Origin: an uncultured Flavobacteriales bacterium
GTDB lineage: Bacteria > Bacteroidota > Bacteroidia > Flavobacteriales_D > Parvicellaceae
Direction: 5' to 3'
Length of the DNA stretch: 64,000 nt
Assembly: GCA_943787725.1 (NCBI GenBank)
Contig: CALSNM010000001.1
Span: 124,001-188,000 of the forward strand
Part shown: positions 45,402 through 54,027 of the stretch, in pieces
Layout: the number at the start of each line of letters is the position of its first letter
Position numbering within the stretch: the first letter of the stretch is position 1
Notes under the pieces: model-generated
What the model was told of the DNA's origin: nothing
The model's database searches: none
The model's input: the letters and a program-made list of their open reading frames with translations, nothing else
Translations under genes and position numbers: made by a program

Positions 45402-45982
45402 TGTCCAATTTTATTTACCGTATTGTTGTCAATTCTATATTTTTCTCCACTTTCTTCACAAGTCGCCTCGCTCTTCGTATCAAATTCAAGTCGGTGTCCA
45501 AATTCACTCATCCAGCCTATTTGCTTTGCTGGATTACCTACCAGCAAAGCATAAGCTGGGACTTCTTTTGTAACAACTGAACCAGCACCAATAAAAGCAA
45601 ACTGACCAATGTTATTTCCACAAACTATTGTTGCATTAGCGCCAATAGACACTCCTTTTCGAACAGTTGTTTTTAGGTATTCCCCCCTTCTATTAATAGC
45701 ACTTCTAGGATTCATTACATTCGTAAACACCATTGAAGGTCCTAAAAAAACATCATCCTCGCAAGTTACTCCTGTGTAAATAGAAACGTTGTTTTGCACT
45801 TTTACATTATCGCCCAAAACAACTTCCGGAGATATAACTACATTCTGACCAACATTACAATTGCTGCCCAACTTACAATTAGACATCAAATGACTAAAAT
45901 GCCATATCTTAGTGCCTTCTCCAATATCACAACCCTCGTCGATTATTGCTGTTTCGTGTGCAAAATAGTCCTTATCCATCAT
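45398..45982 (-). CDS. Left-handed beta-helix N-acetyltransferase (WbpD-like)
   Basis: A 194-residue hexapeptide-repeat acetyltransferase. N-terminal [40 protein letters not shown] (His-Phe-Ser-His of the family), [40 protein letters not shown] and [20 protein letters not shown] show repeating LxxGxxV turns. WbpD acetylates the 3-amino group of UDP-GlcNAc3NA, after WbpE. It overlaps the neighbours by four bases on each side, so it is translated with them. The sugar product is inferred. Confidence 0.93.
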   Translation of the reverse strand: MMDKDYFAHETAIIDEGCDIGEGTKIWHFSHLMSNCKLGSNCNVGQNVVISPEVVLGDNVKVQNNVSIYTGVTCEDDVFLGPSMVFTNVMNPRSAINRRGEYLKTTVRKGVSIGANATIVCGNNIGQFAFIGAGSVVTKEVPAYALLVGNPAKQIGWMSEFGHRLEFDTKSEATCEESGEKYRIDNNTVNKIGQ

Positions 45983-46962
45983 TTAATATATTGCTCAAAG
46001 CTATTGTGATCTTTTTTGTATAATTCTTCTCCTGAGAGCGATTTAAAATAGGCAAAAGTAATTTCTAACCCTTCAGATCGAGCTACTTTTGGTTCCCAAT
46101 TCAATATCTCTCTTGCTTTATCAATATTAGGCTGACGCTGAGCTGGGTCATTAATTGGTAAATCTTTGTATATAACCTTTTGTGATGTCCCTGTTAATTC
46201 AATAATCTCTTCCGCAAATTGGCTTATGGTAATTTCATCGGGATTACCAACGTTCACCGGATAGATATGGTCTGACAACAACAATCTATAAACACCTTCC
46301 ACCAAATCATCAACATAACAAAATGAGCGTGTTTGACTGCCATCTCCAAATACGGTTAAATCTTCTCCTCGGAGAGCTTGCCCGATAAAAGCAGGTAAAA
46401 CTCTACCATCATTTAAACGCATTCTTGGACCGTACGTATTAAAAATTCGAATAATGCGTGTTTCCAAATTATGATAACGGTGATAAGCCATTGTTATCGC
46501 TTCTTGAAATCTTTTGGCTTCATCATAAACACCTCTAGGTCCAATTGGGTTAACATTTCCCCAATAATCTTCCGGTTGCGGATGAACAGTAGGATCTCCA
46601 TAAACTTCAGAAGTAGATGCTATTAGCATCCTTGCTCCTTTTGCTTTAGCCAAACCCAAGAGGTTATGTGTTCCTAAAGAACCAACCTTTAATGTTTGAA
46701 TAGGGATTTTCAAATAATCAATTGGGCTAGCTGGGGAGGCGAAATGAAGAATATAATCTAACTCACCACTAACATGAACAAAATTGGAAACATCGTGATG
46801 AACAAAATGGAAATTCTCATTTCCTATCAGATGTTCGATATTTTCCATTCGCCCGGTGATAAGGTTATCCATAGCGATAACATAGCAACCCTCTTTGATA
46901 AAACGATCACAAAGGTGTGAACCTAAAAACCCTGCTGCTCCTGTTATCAATACCCTTTTCAT
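45979..46962 (-). CDS. UDP-glucuronate decarboxylase (UDP-xylose synthase)
   Basis: A 327-residue SDR enzyme that decarboxylates UDP-glucuronate to UDP-xylose. NAD motif [94 protein letters not shown] with catalytic Tyr-Lys, [19 protein letters not shown], and [19 protein letters not shown] are UXS signatures. Its substrate is made by the UDP-glucose dehydrogenase encoded one base upstream. Normal length. Confidence 0.95.
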   Translation of the reverse strand: MKRVLITGAAGFLGSHLCDRFIKEGCYVIAMDNLITGRMENIEHLIGNENFHFVHHDVSNFVHVSGELDYILHFASPASPIDYLKIPIQTLKVGSLGTHNLLGLAKAKGARMLIASTSEVYGDPTVHPQPEDYWGNVNPIGPRGVYDEAKRFQEAITMAYHRYHNLETRIIRIFNTYGPRMRLNDGRVLPAFIGQALRGEDLTVFGDGSQTRSFCYVDDLVEGVYRLLLSDHIYPVNVGNPDEITISQFAEEIIELTGTSQKVIYKDLPINDPAQRQPNIDKAREILNWEPKVARSEGLEITFAYFKSLSGEELYKKDHNSFEQYIK

Positions 46963-47212
46963 TTAAACTGACTTTACTGTTTTTCTACCGACGCTTTCGT
47001 AATGATAATTTAAGTTTCGCATAGATTCTAAATCATACAAATTTCGCCCATCGAAAATCACTTTTTCTTTTAATAAACTATTTACCTTATCAAAATCTGG
47101 AGATCTAAACACTGACCATTCTGTTGCTATTAACAATGCATCAGCATTCTCCAGAACTTTGTATTGACTTTCTGCATAGTTAATCTTATCTCCTATTTCA
47201 CTTTTGACATTT
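46963..47212 (-). pseudogene. ugd: UDP-glucose 6-dehydrogenase, C-terminal end after a frameshift
   Basis: The ~80 residues after the frameshift continue the enzyme's NAD-binding C-terminal domain: EIGDKINYAESQYKVLENAD, ALLIATEWSVFRSPDFDKVN, and LLKEKVIFDGRNLYDLESMR, ending at a TAA next to the decarboxylase ATG. Adding one A in a run near 47211-47215 rejoins the frame, giving a ~438-residue protein of normal length. This piece has no start of its own. Confidence 0.85.
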
Positions 47213-48278
47213 GCATTGCCGCAGGATCATACGCTGTTATCTCAGCTCCCGCTGCCACTAATTCGTCGATAATATATAATGCTGGTGCTTCTCTTATATC
47301 GTCTGTATCAGGCTTAAAAGACAGCCCCCAAAGTGCTAGTTTCTTTCCAGATAAATCATCTCCAAAGTAAGCTTTTATCTTCTGCGCCATTGTCACCTTT
47401 TGACGGTGATTGACATCCATTACAGAATTGATGATTTCGAAATCATACCCTACTTCCTTCCCTGACTTAACCAGTGCTTGCACGTCTTTAGGAAAGCAAC
47501 TTCCGCCGTACCCAATTCCTGGGAAAAGAAAACGATTTCCTATTCGCGTATCCGTACCCATTCCTCTTCTTACCGCATCTACATCAGCTCCGATTAGCTC
47601 GCAATAGTTTGCGATCTCATTCATGAATGTAATTTTAGTCGCTAAAAAAGAATTTGCCGCATACTTTGTCAATTCTGCCGATTTCTCATCCATAAAAATT
47701 ACAGGATTTCCTTGGCGGACGAATGGCTTATATAGTTTTTCAAGAATTTGTTTTGCTTTTGCCGAACGCGTCCCAATCACAACTCTATCTGGCTTTAGAA
47801 AATCATTCACAGCAAAACCTTCTCTTAAGAATTCTGGATTAGAAACTACATCAAAGTCTATAGTTGCATTTTTTGCTACTGCCGCGGTTACTTTTTCTGC
47901 TGTTCCCACCGGCACAGTGCTTTTATCAATAATCACTTTATACTCTGTAATTATTTTACCTAACTCTTCAGCAACATTCAAAATGTAAGATAGATCCGCA
48001 GAGCCATCTTCTCCCGGAGGAGTTGGTAACGCTAAAAATATGATTTGTGCTTGCTCAATTGCTGATTTTAAATCTGTCGTAAAGGCTAATCTACCTTCTT
48101 TAATATTTCTTTCAAAAAGAATATCTAAATGGGGTTCATAAATTGGCACCTCTCCATTCTTCATCTTCTCAACTTTCACTGCATCTATATCAACACAAAT
48201 AACATTATTACCTGTTTCTGCGAAGCAAGTTCCAGTTACCAATCCGACATACCCTGTTCCAACTACTGCTATTTGCAT
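47193..48278 (-). CDS. ugd: UDP-glucose 6-dehydrogenase, main part (frameshift near C-terminus)
   Basis: Oxidises UDP-glucose to UDP-glucuronate with two NAD. Motifs: AVVGTGYVGLVTGTCFAETG, VDIDAVKVEKMKNGEVPIYE, LALPTPPGEDGSADLSYIL, STVPVGTAEKV, FDVVSNPEFLREGFAVNDFL, VVIGTRSAKA, catalytic Cys in GIGYGGSCFPKDVQAL, and WGLSFKPDTDDIREAPAL. The frame stops early after AYDPAAMQMSKVK because of a missing base in an A run; the missing ~80 residues lie just downstream in another frame. It follows the aminotransferase gene by two bases, and the uxs gene after it uses its product. Confidence 0.9.
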   Translation of the reverse strand: MQIAVVGTGYVGLVTGTCFAETGNNVICVDIDAVKVEKMKNGEVPIYEPHLDILFERNIKEGRLAFTTDLKSAIEQAQIIFLALPTPPGEDGSADLSYILNVAEELGKIITEYKVIIDKSTVPVGTAEKVTAAVAKNATIDFDVVSNPEFLREGFAVNDFLKPDRVVIGTRSAKAKQILEKLYKPFVRQGNPVIFMDEKSAELTKYAANSFLATKITFMNEIANYCELIGADVDAVRRGMGTDTRIGNRFLFPGIGYGGSCFPKDVQALVKSGKEVGYDFEIINSVMDVNHRQKVTMAQKIKAYFGDDLSGKKLALWGLSFKPDTDDIREAPALYIIDELVAAGAEITAYDPAAMQMSKVK

Positions 48279-48280
48279 AC

Positions 48281-48742
48281 TTATTTATTAAAAAATTCTT
48301 TAACCGAATTCGTAATGTATACTAATTGTTCGTTATCCAATTCTGTGTGCATTGGTAGTGAAATTACGCAATCACATAAATCCATTGTCACAGGGAAATC
48401 AGCATCACTAACGCCATCTCTCTTATAGGCTTTTTGATTATGCAAAGCTACTGGATAATATATCATTGCGGGAATTTTCTTTTCGCTTAAAAAAGTTTGT
48501 AGTGAATTTCTATCAACTCCTTTTGTTTTGAGCGTATATTGGTGAAAAACATGTGTAGAGTTCTTTCCAATAGCGGGTGTCTCCAGACCATCAACATCAG
48601 CAAATGCATCTGTATAATATTTAGCTGCTGCTTGTCTAGCGGCAACATAACTATCCAAGTGACGTAACTTTATTCTTAAAACCGCTGCTTGAATCGAATC
48701 TAAACGAGAGTTAACACCAATTTCGTCGTGGTAATACCGCTG
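48281..48742 (-). CDS. DegT/DnrJ/EryC1-family aminotransferase, C-terminal part (frameshifted gene)
   Basis: This frame continues the aminotransferase from HGM: QRYYHDEIGVNSRLDSIQAA (residues joining the dimer interface and PLP), LRIKLRHLDSYVAARQAAAK, STHVFHQYTLKTKGVDRNSL, SEKKIPAMIYYPVALHNQKA and SLPMHTELDNEQLVYITNSV. One base removed from the AAAG at 48743-48746 joins it to the N-terminal part. The only ATG-like start (48658) is internal and would give a non-functional piece. The joined protein of ~377 residues matches WbpE/PglC-like enzymes. Confidence 0.87.
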   Translation of the reverse strand, partial: QRYYHDEIGVNSRLDSIQAAVLRIKLRHLDSYVAARQAAAKYYTDAFADVDGLETPAIGKNSTHVFHQYTLKTKGVDRNSLQTFLSEKKIPAMIYYPVALHNQKAYKRDGVSDADFPVTMDLCDCVISLPMHTELDNEQLVYITNSVKEFFNK

Positions 48743-49412
48743 CTTTCATTCCGTGATTTACAATTGCCTCTAATCGATTTGCTAATTCAGAATCATTGGT
48801 AAACAAAGCTCCACCATCACCAAAACAACCTAAGTTTTTTGAAGGAAAAAATGAAGTTGTTCCGATATCTCCAATGCAACCAGCAGATTTTACTGAGCCA
48901 TCTGAAAATGTATATTTAGATCCGATCGCTTGCGCTGTATCTTCAACAACAGCAATATTATTTTCCTTTGCAATTTCCATTATACCTTCCATATTCGAGC
49001 ATTGCCCAAAAATATGAACCGGTATAATTGCTTTAGTATTTGGCGTAATTGCTTTTTTTAAAGCTGCAACATCCATATTAAACGTATCCCTTTCAACATC
49101 AATCAAAACTGGAGTTAACCTCAATAAGCCAATCACTTCTACAGTTGCTGCAAAAGTAAAATTGGAAGTTATCACTTCATCTCCTGGCTCTAAACCAAGA
49201 GCCATTAATGCAATCTGAAGAGCATCTGTTCCATTCGCACAGGGCACAACATGCCTCACCCCCAAGTACGCTTGCAATTCTTCTTGAAAGGACTTCACTT
49301 CTGGGCCTTTAATAAATGCCGCAGACCCCATAACCCCCATTATAGCTTCATCAACCGAGGGCTTAATCTTCTCGTATTGACCAACCAAGTCAACCATTTG
49401 AATTGTTTTCAT
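48711..49412 (-). CDS. DegT/DnrJ/EryC1-family aminotransferase, N-terminal part (WbpE-like)
   Basis: PLP-dependent sugar aminotransferase. N-terminal MKTIQMVDLVGQYEKIKPSV (ATG at 49412; an ATG 12 bases upstream is also in frame), GPEVKSFQEELQAYLGVRHV, VPCANGTDALQIALMALGLE, PGDEVITSNFTFAATVEVIG, VEDTAQAIGSKYTFSDGSVK, and the PLP Lys in TTSFFPSKNLGCFGDGGALF. The frame then reads out into ...NHGMKAAVLPRRNWC and stops, an artefact of one extra base. WbpE makes UDP-GlcNAc3NA, which fits the WbpA, WbpB and WbpD neighbours. First gene of the operon. Confidence 0.88.
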   Translation of the reverse strand: MKTIQMVDLVGQYEKIKPSVDEAIMGVMGSAAFIKGPEVKSFQEELQAYLGVRHVVPCANGTDALQIALMALGLEPGDEVITSNFTFAATVEVIGLLRLTPVLIDVERDTFNMDVAALKKAITPNTKAIIPVHIFGQCSNMEGIMEIAKENNIAVVEDTAQAIGSKYTFSDGSVKSAGCIGDIGTTSFFPSKNLGCFGDGGALFTNDSELANRLEAIVNHGMKAAVLPRRNWC

Positions 49413-49536
49413 TTGAGTTCGCATTTAGATAAGACGCGAATATAACATATATACCTCAAAGGATATTATAGAAACATTAGATTTATCTGGGAACAAACAA
49501 TTTTATGATAAGTATTTAGTTTATCTCTAAAGAATG

Positions 49537-49566
49537 TTTCAAATATTCAACTATTCTCTATCTTAG
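49537..49566 (+). promoter_or_regulatory. Possible promoter of the outer-membrane barrel gene
   Basis: TTTC (49537-49540), an 18-base spacer and TATCTTAG (49559-49566) resemble the Bacteroidota consensus. The -7 box ends eight bases before the ATG at 49575, so the leader would be very short. Confidence 0.35.
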
Positions 49567-49574
49567 CCACCTTT

Positions 49575-50336
49575 ATGAAAGGAATGTTATTTGTTTTGGT
49601 ACTGTCCGCATTTTGTTCTTTCGGACAAAACATTAGAGACACTGTTATATCGGCTCCCCTTTTCTCTGCAAGCTATGCATTTCAAATCCCAGGAGGGGAT
49701 TTATCTGAACGCTTTGGAGTAAATAATAATATAGGTTTTAGTGCCGGAATAAAGCATCATTCAAATTGGCAATTTGAGGTTGAGGGAACTTTTTTCTTTA
49801 GCAATAATGTTAAGGATACTGCTATGTTAACACCCTTAAATGCTAAAAGCACAAACATAAAAAATGAATATCGAATTATAGATCAATTTGGAGAGTATAA
49901 TCCTGTTTTACTCTTTGAAAGAGGGTTTACTATCACAGCAAACCTTGGAAGAGTATTTCCTGTTTTTGGACCTAACCCCAATTCTGGAATCATAGCTAAA
50001 ATAGGTGTAGGAACAATCTGGCACAGAGTAAGAATTGACAACCAAGGAAACGAAATTCCACAATTGGCAAAAAACAACCTTCCGTTTTATGACAGAAAAA
50101 CTTTAGGTGTTGCTTTTAAGCAGTACATTGGATATCAACATCTAAGTAATAGTAGATTGACAAATTTCAGTATTGGATTTGAAGTTTACGAAGGACTAAC
50201 GCAAGGTATCCGAGATTATCAAATTGACTATATGGGTCCCTATAAAACTAGCAGACTTGAAATTCTATATGGAATAAGGTTAGGTTGGATTGTTCCTGTA
50301 TATAGAAAAGCACCAAGCGAATTTTACATTGACTAA
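49575..50336 (+). CDS. Predicted outer-membrane beta-barrel protein
   Basis: A 253-residue protein with a signal peptide (~1-17, MLFVLVLSAFCSFGQ) and alternating amphipathic strands rich in Tyr, Phe and Gly, typical of an outer-membrane barrel: FSASYAFQIPGGDLSERFGV, NIGFSAGIKHHSNWQFEVEG, TFFFSNN, LGRVFPVFGPNPNSGIIAKI, GTIWHRVRIDN, YIGYQHLSNSRLTNFSIGFE. I recall similar proteins next to waaA in flavobacteria, and a broken waaA starts six bases downstream here. Function unknown. Confidence 0.82.
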   Translation: MKGMLFVLVLSAFCSFGQNIRDTVISAPLFSASYAFQIPGGDLSERFGVNNNIGFSAGIKHHSNWQFEVEGTFFFSNNVKDTAMLTPLNAKSTNIKNEYRIIDQFGEYNPVLLFERGFTITANLGRVFPVFGPNPNSGIIAKIGVGTIWHRVRIDNQGNEIPQLAKNNLPFYDRKTLGVAFKQYIGYQHLSNSRLTNFSIGFEVYEGLTQGIRDYQIDYMGPYKTSRLEILYGIRLGWIVPVYRKAPSEFYID

Positions 50337-50342
50337 ACTCCA

Positions 50343-50846
50343 TTGAAAGCAATTTACAACATAGGTATTCGATCCTATTCATTTGGAGTTAAACTGGCAG
50401 GTATTTTTGGAAATAGTAAAGCAAAAAAGTGGACTGCTGGCAGAAAAGACTGGAGAAAAACTATTAAAAATCAGCTTGGGAGTAACGAAAAAAATATTTG
50501 GATACACGCAACTTCCCTCGGTGAATTTGAACAAGTAAAACCGCTAATCGAAAAAATAAAAGCAGATAATGCTTTTTCAGAATATAAAATTGTGGTTACA
50601 TTTTTCAGCCCATCAGGGTATGACTACAGTAAAAATTATGAGCTAGCTGATTTTAAATTTTATTTACCTATTGACACAAAAATAAATGCCACTGATTTCA
50701 TTGAATTAATCAATCCTTCTATTGCAATATTTGTGAAATATGACTTCTGGTTTAACTACTTAGAATTGCTTCAAAAAAAACAAATTCCTCATTTGTTTTT
50801 TGGCTGTAATTTTCGAGAAAATCAAATCTATTTTAAACCAGATTAA
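50343..50846 (+). pseudogene. waaA: Kdo transferase WaaA, intact N-terminal piece of a broken gene
   Basis: WaaA (KdtA) adds Kdo to lipid A. The first 167 residues are intact: TTG start; LGSNEKNIWIHATSLGEFEQ (the ASxGE acceptor region), VKPLIEKIKA, VVTFFSPSGYDYSKNYELAD, YLPIDTKINATDFIELINPS and KYDFWFNYLELLQKKQIPHL, then CNFRENQIYFKPD and a stop. The frame is lost at about 50840. WaaA usually has ~410-420 residues. The preserved motifs and lack of missense decay make an assembly or sequencing fault likely, but a true pseudogene is possible. Confidence 0.8.
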
Positions 50847-51604
50847 TAAATGGCAAGTAGAAATTCTTCAAAAAATTAATCGTTTATTCACATTGAACCA
50901 AGCGAAGTTTTGACGTGCTTGAAAAAACATCGTTTTCAAACATGAAATTAGTGGAGATACTCGTTTTGATAAAGTAATTCAAAATGCAAATCGATGTCAA
51001 CCAATTGCATTGATTGAACAATTCAAACAAAACAAAAAGTTCTAATACTTGGAAGCTCTTGGGAGAAAGAAGAGGATATTTTACGCTGACTATTTAGAAA
51101 GAAAATAAAGAATGGAAGAAGCAACTTAAAAATCATCATTGCTCCTCATAATATTTACGGAAATCACATCTCAGAAATAATGGGAAAACTTCCGGTTAAA
51201 TCGCTTAAATTTTCTGAAGCTCACGAGGATAATATTCGAAGACTTTGACGTCTTAATTATTGACAATATAGGAATGCTTTCCAATTTATATCAGTACGGA
51301 AATATTTCATTTATTGGAGGTGGATTTACCAACCGATTGCACAATATATTGGAAGCTGCCACATTTAGTAATGCACTAATTTACGGTAACAAGCATGCTA
51401 AATTTCCTGAAGGGGAACAGCTAATTGAAGCTAAAGGTGCATTTGCAATAAAAGATGCAAATGATTTTTCGAATTGCACTCAATAGGTTTTTAGAAAACA
51501 AGAAATTGCTTGAAAGACCGCAACGAAATGCTAAAGCATTTATTGAGAATAACAAGGGTGCTACGGAAATCGTTTTTAAGGGAATAAACGAGTTGCTTAA
51601 ATAG
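50847..51604 (+). pseudogene. waaA: Kdo transferase WaaA, remainder split by several frameshifts
   Basis: All parts of the WaaA C-terminal half can be read, but in alternating frames: WQVEILQKINRLFTLNQAKF, ISGDTRFDKVIQNANRCQPI, LILGSSWEKEEDIL, KIIIAPHNIYGNHISEIMGK, DVLIIDNIGMLSNLYQYGNI, SFIGGGFTNRLHNILEAATF and NRFLENKKLLERPQRNAKAF. At least six single-base shifts separate them, around 50845, 50917, 50945, 51040, 51085-51120, 51245 and 51465-51475. The final stop is at 51602-51604. The nucleotide-sugar binding motifs (APHN, GGGF, HNILEA) are unchanged. Confidence 0.78.
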
Positions 51605-51625
51605 TAAACAATAGTTGAAAAATAA

Positions 51626-52063
51626 CTACTCTACAACTTCAGCATCCTCCAAGATATAGTTCAAATCGTATATATCATCAGCATTTAAGCGAAGCTTTCC
51701 TTTAAACGTTAAGATTTGATCCATACGCAATCCTGCCACCTGTTTTTTTAATTGAATTTCCATGACAGATTCAGGACCTGCTTGACCACAGAAAAAACAT
51801 GAACTATATGGATTAGCAGAAAGAACATAGTAGTCTTGAACAATATCTACAGGAATAATGTAGCCTCTTATTTGTATTTCCTTGCCATCCAAAGAAGAAA
51901 TTTTCTTCCCAAATTTTGGCACCATATAATACGCTTGAAATTCTTCTGACCACACTTCATTAAACTTGACGTCCTTACAAACTTCCCATGTTATAACAGT
52001 TTGCGAAGCACCTATTTTGGTTAAGCCAATAAGTACAATGAATAGTAAAAATGTATTTTTCAT
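51626..52063 (-). CDS. DUF3299-like periplasmic protein
   Basis: A 145-residue exported protein: signal peptide ~1-20 (FLLFIVLIGLTKIGASQT), then FNEVWSEEFQAYYMVPKFGK, IQIRGYIIPVDIVQDYYVLS, and the Cys-x-x-Cys block NPYSSCFFCGQAGPESVMEI, then LTFKGKLRLNADDIYDLNYI, an OB-like beta-barrel. I recognise the pattern as DUF3299. In Pseudomonas such a protein accompanies an ABC ATPase and permease in a zinc-responsive cluster, as I recall it; here it is the last gene after the same kind of transporter. The Cys pair may bind metal; inference. Confidence 0.8.
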   Translation of the reverse strand: MKNTFLLFIVLIGLTKIGASQTVITWEVCKDVKFNEVWSEEFQAYYMVPKFGKKISSLDGKEIQIRGYIIPVDIVQDYYVLSANPYSSCFFCGQAGPESVMEIQLKKQVAGLRMDQILTFKGKLRLNADDIYDLNYILEDAEVVE

Positions 52064-52069
52064 GTCAAT

Positions 52070-53404
52070 CTATTTAGATAATGTTTCCGAAATGTCCGTG
52101 TTATATGCTTTATAAGCCGGAATCAATGCAGAAACCAAGCCAATTGCTATTGCTACTAATAAATAGGTAAGTTCAGAATTCAAAAAGATCCAACCCGTAA
52201 ATTCATATTGATATTCGTTTTGCATCCAACTTCCAATTAGTTCCATACCTGCATGACTTAAAACCAAACACAATAAATAACCCAATACAGAAAGTATAAC
52301 ACCCTCAAATAAAATAGATACCAGAACTTTTGCTTTGGAAGCACCTAAAACTCTCATTAATGCAATTTCATATTTTCTTCCTCTCAGAGAGTTAAGCAAA
52401 CCTATAAAAACACTGAACATTGCAATTATGGTAATGAACCATGAGATGGCAACAATGATTGACACAAATGGGGTCAGCTTATTTTTTAATAACATAATCT
52501 CTGGAGCGGGATCAACAGCCATCATGCTTGGTTGATTGTTCGCATTGTTTAACACACCTATTTTTGCATTTCCTGACAAATTTGGAAACAGAATAGCCGT
52601 AATCTCTCTGTCTTTTTGGTCAATATTGGCTAATACACTATCTAAGTTAACTTCAACATGATTATCGTGATGGTGATGTTCATGATTATGTTCCTCAGCT
52701 ATTTGCGACAAGCTATCTTCTAAAACTACTTCAGGAGCATGCATTGCCTTGTCTCCAGCACCTAGTGTATATTCAGAATCATCATTGTGCCCTGCATGCA
52801 TTATCCAAACTGTTTGAACGGGTGTTAAAATCAAATTATCTAATACAGATCCGCTTCTTTCTAGAACGCCAACAACTTTATACTTATACTCATCGTGAGA
52901 ATGCAGCACCTCTTCCATTCCATGACCTCCTACAAATTCATCTCCTACTTTTAAACCTAATTCCGCTGCGACAGCTATTCCTATGATTGCTTCCAGTGGT
53001 TTTTCAAATAAAACACCTTCTTTTAATTTACCGGAAAAAAGCCGAATATAATCTTGATTCGTTCCTACAATTCTCTTTCTTTTGTAAGAATCTCCCATCG
53101 AAACAGGAATCATTTCCTTAATCATTCTATTCCTTTTCAAAAGGGTATAAAAACCATAGTTGATATTCCCTGTAGGGTTATCAATTTGAAATACGCTGCT
53201 CAAAACCAATTGCAGACGACTACCTTTAGCTCCGATCACCAACTTTACATCTTTTCCTGTATTGTTTATGTTTTCTGTTAATTGGTGTTCGGTCAATTTT
53301 AATATAATCGCTGTACTTAAACCAACAGCTAATAACAACACCGATAAAATTGAAGGAAGCGGCTTGCTAATAATATTTTTCCAACTTAATCTAAGAATAT
53401 TCAT
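52070..53404 (-). CDS. MacB/LolC-type ABC transporter permease with His-rich loop
   Basis: A 444-residue inner-membrane permease. Membrane helix ~20-37 (PSILSVLLLAVGLSTAIILK), a large periplasmic MacB-PCD-like domain (~40-310), then three helices (~315-340, 365-390, 415-435) ending in LVSALIPAYKAYNTDISETL: the FtsX/MacB layout. In the periplasmic domain a run near residues 237-251 (EEHNHEHHHHDNHVEV) has seven His, suggesting binding of zinc or another transition metal. FtsX-like permeases do not import small molecules but act on lipoproteins or periplasmic partners. Overlaps the ATPase gene by four bases. Confidence 0.9.
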   Translation of the reverse strand: MNILRLSWKNIISKPLPSILSVLLLAVGLSTAIILKLTEHQLTENINNTGKDVKLVIGAKGSRLQLVLSSVFQIDNPTGNINYGFYTLLKRNRMIKEMIPVSMGDSYKRKRIVGTNQDYIRLFSGKLKEGVLFEKPLEAIIGIAVAAELGLKVGDEFVGGHGMEEVLHSHDEYKYKVVGVLERSGSVLDNLILTPVQTVWIMHAGHNDDSEYTLGAGDKAMHAPEVVLEDSLSQIAEEHNHEHHHHDNHVEVNLDSVLANIDQKDREITAILFPNLSGNAKIGVLNNANNQPSMMAVDPAPEIMLLKNKLTPFVSIIVAISWFITIIAMFSVFIGLLNSLRGRKYEIALMRVLGASKAKVLVSILFEGVILSVLGYLLCLVLSHAGMELIGSWMQNEYQYEFTGWIFLNSELTYLLVAIAIGLVSALIPAYKAYNTDISETLSK

Positions 53405-54027
53405 AACTCTATTCTTTTATCAAATGGATCTTTTAAACGATTATCGTGCGTAACGATTAACAATGTAGAATTGTATTTTTTTGCTTGTTCTCTTACCAAC
53501 TTTAAAACAGCATCACAATTTTTATCATCTAATGCAGAAGTAGGTTCATCTGCCAAAATTAAAGCAGGAGAGTTTACTAATGCTCTGGCAATACTAACCC
53601 TTTGTTTTTCACCCACACTTAAAGCGTTTAACTTAGAATTAAGTTTGCTTTCAACCCCTAAATCTGCCAATAGCGTCTTTACTTTATCAACGTCTCTAGT
53701 CTTCCCTGCAAGTGTCTGTGTTAAAGTCAAGTTTTCCTTAACAGTGAGCGCCTCAATAAAGTGAGGTGTCTGAAAAACGATTCCGATATTAGCACCTCTA
53801 AAATTGTCTAATCTAGCTCCAGACATTTTAGTAATATTCTCATTTTCAACATCAACATTACCAGAGTTAGGTTGTAGCAGTCCTGATAGTAAATGTAACA
53901 ACGTTGTTTTACCACAACCACTTTGACCCAAAATTAAAGCTTGCTCCCCTTTAGATAAACTAAAATCAGGAAACTTCAACTGAACTTCAGGGGAATAATT
54001 ATATGTCAGTCCATTAATTTTTACCAT
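53401..54027 (-). CDS. LolD/MacB-type ABC transporter ATPase
   Basis: A 208-residue ABC ATPase: Walker [22 protein letters not shown]-loop FQTPHFIEALTVKENL, signature ALSVGEKQRVSIARALVNSP, Walker B ALILADEPTSALDDKN and the H-loop LLIVTHDNRL. The short length and motifs fit the LolD/MacB branch that pairs with FtsX-type permeases, and the next gene encodes one (four-base overlap). It overlaps the upstream PhoX-like gene by seven bases. Energises the adjacent permease. Confidence 0.94.
   Translation of the reverse strand: MVKINGLTYNYSPEVQLKFPDFSLSKGEQALILGQSGCGKTTLLHLLSGLLQPNSGNVDVENENITKMSGARLDNFRGANIGIVFQTPHFIEALTVKENLTLTQTLAGKTRDVDKVKTLLADLGVESKLNSKLNALSVGEKQRVSIARALVNSPALILADEPTSALDDKNCDAVLKLVREQAKKYNSTLLIVTHDNRLKDPFDKRIEL

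Noticed and set aside
45250-45580. Two plus-strand frames opposite the WbpB- and WbpD-like genes
   Set aside because: Shadow frames; the minus-strand genes have complete family motifs.
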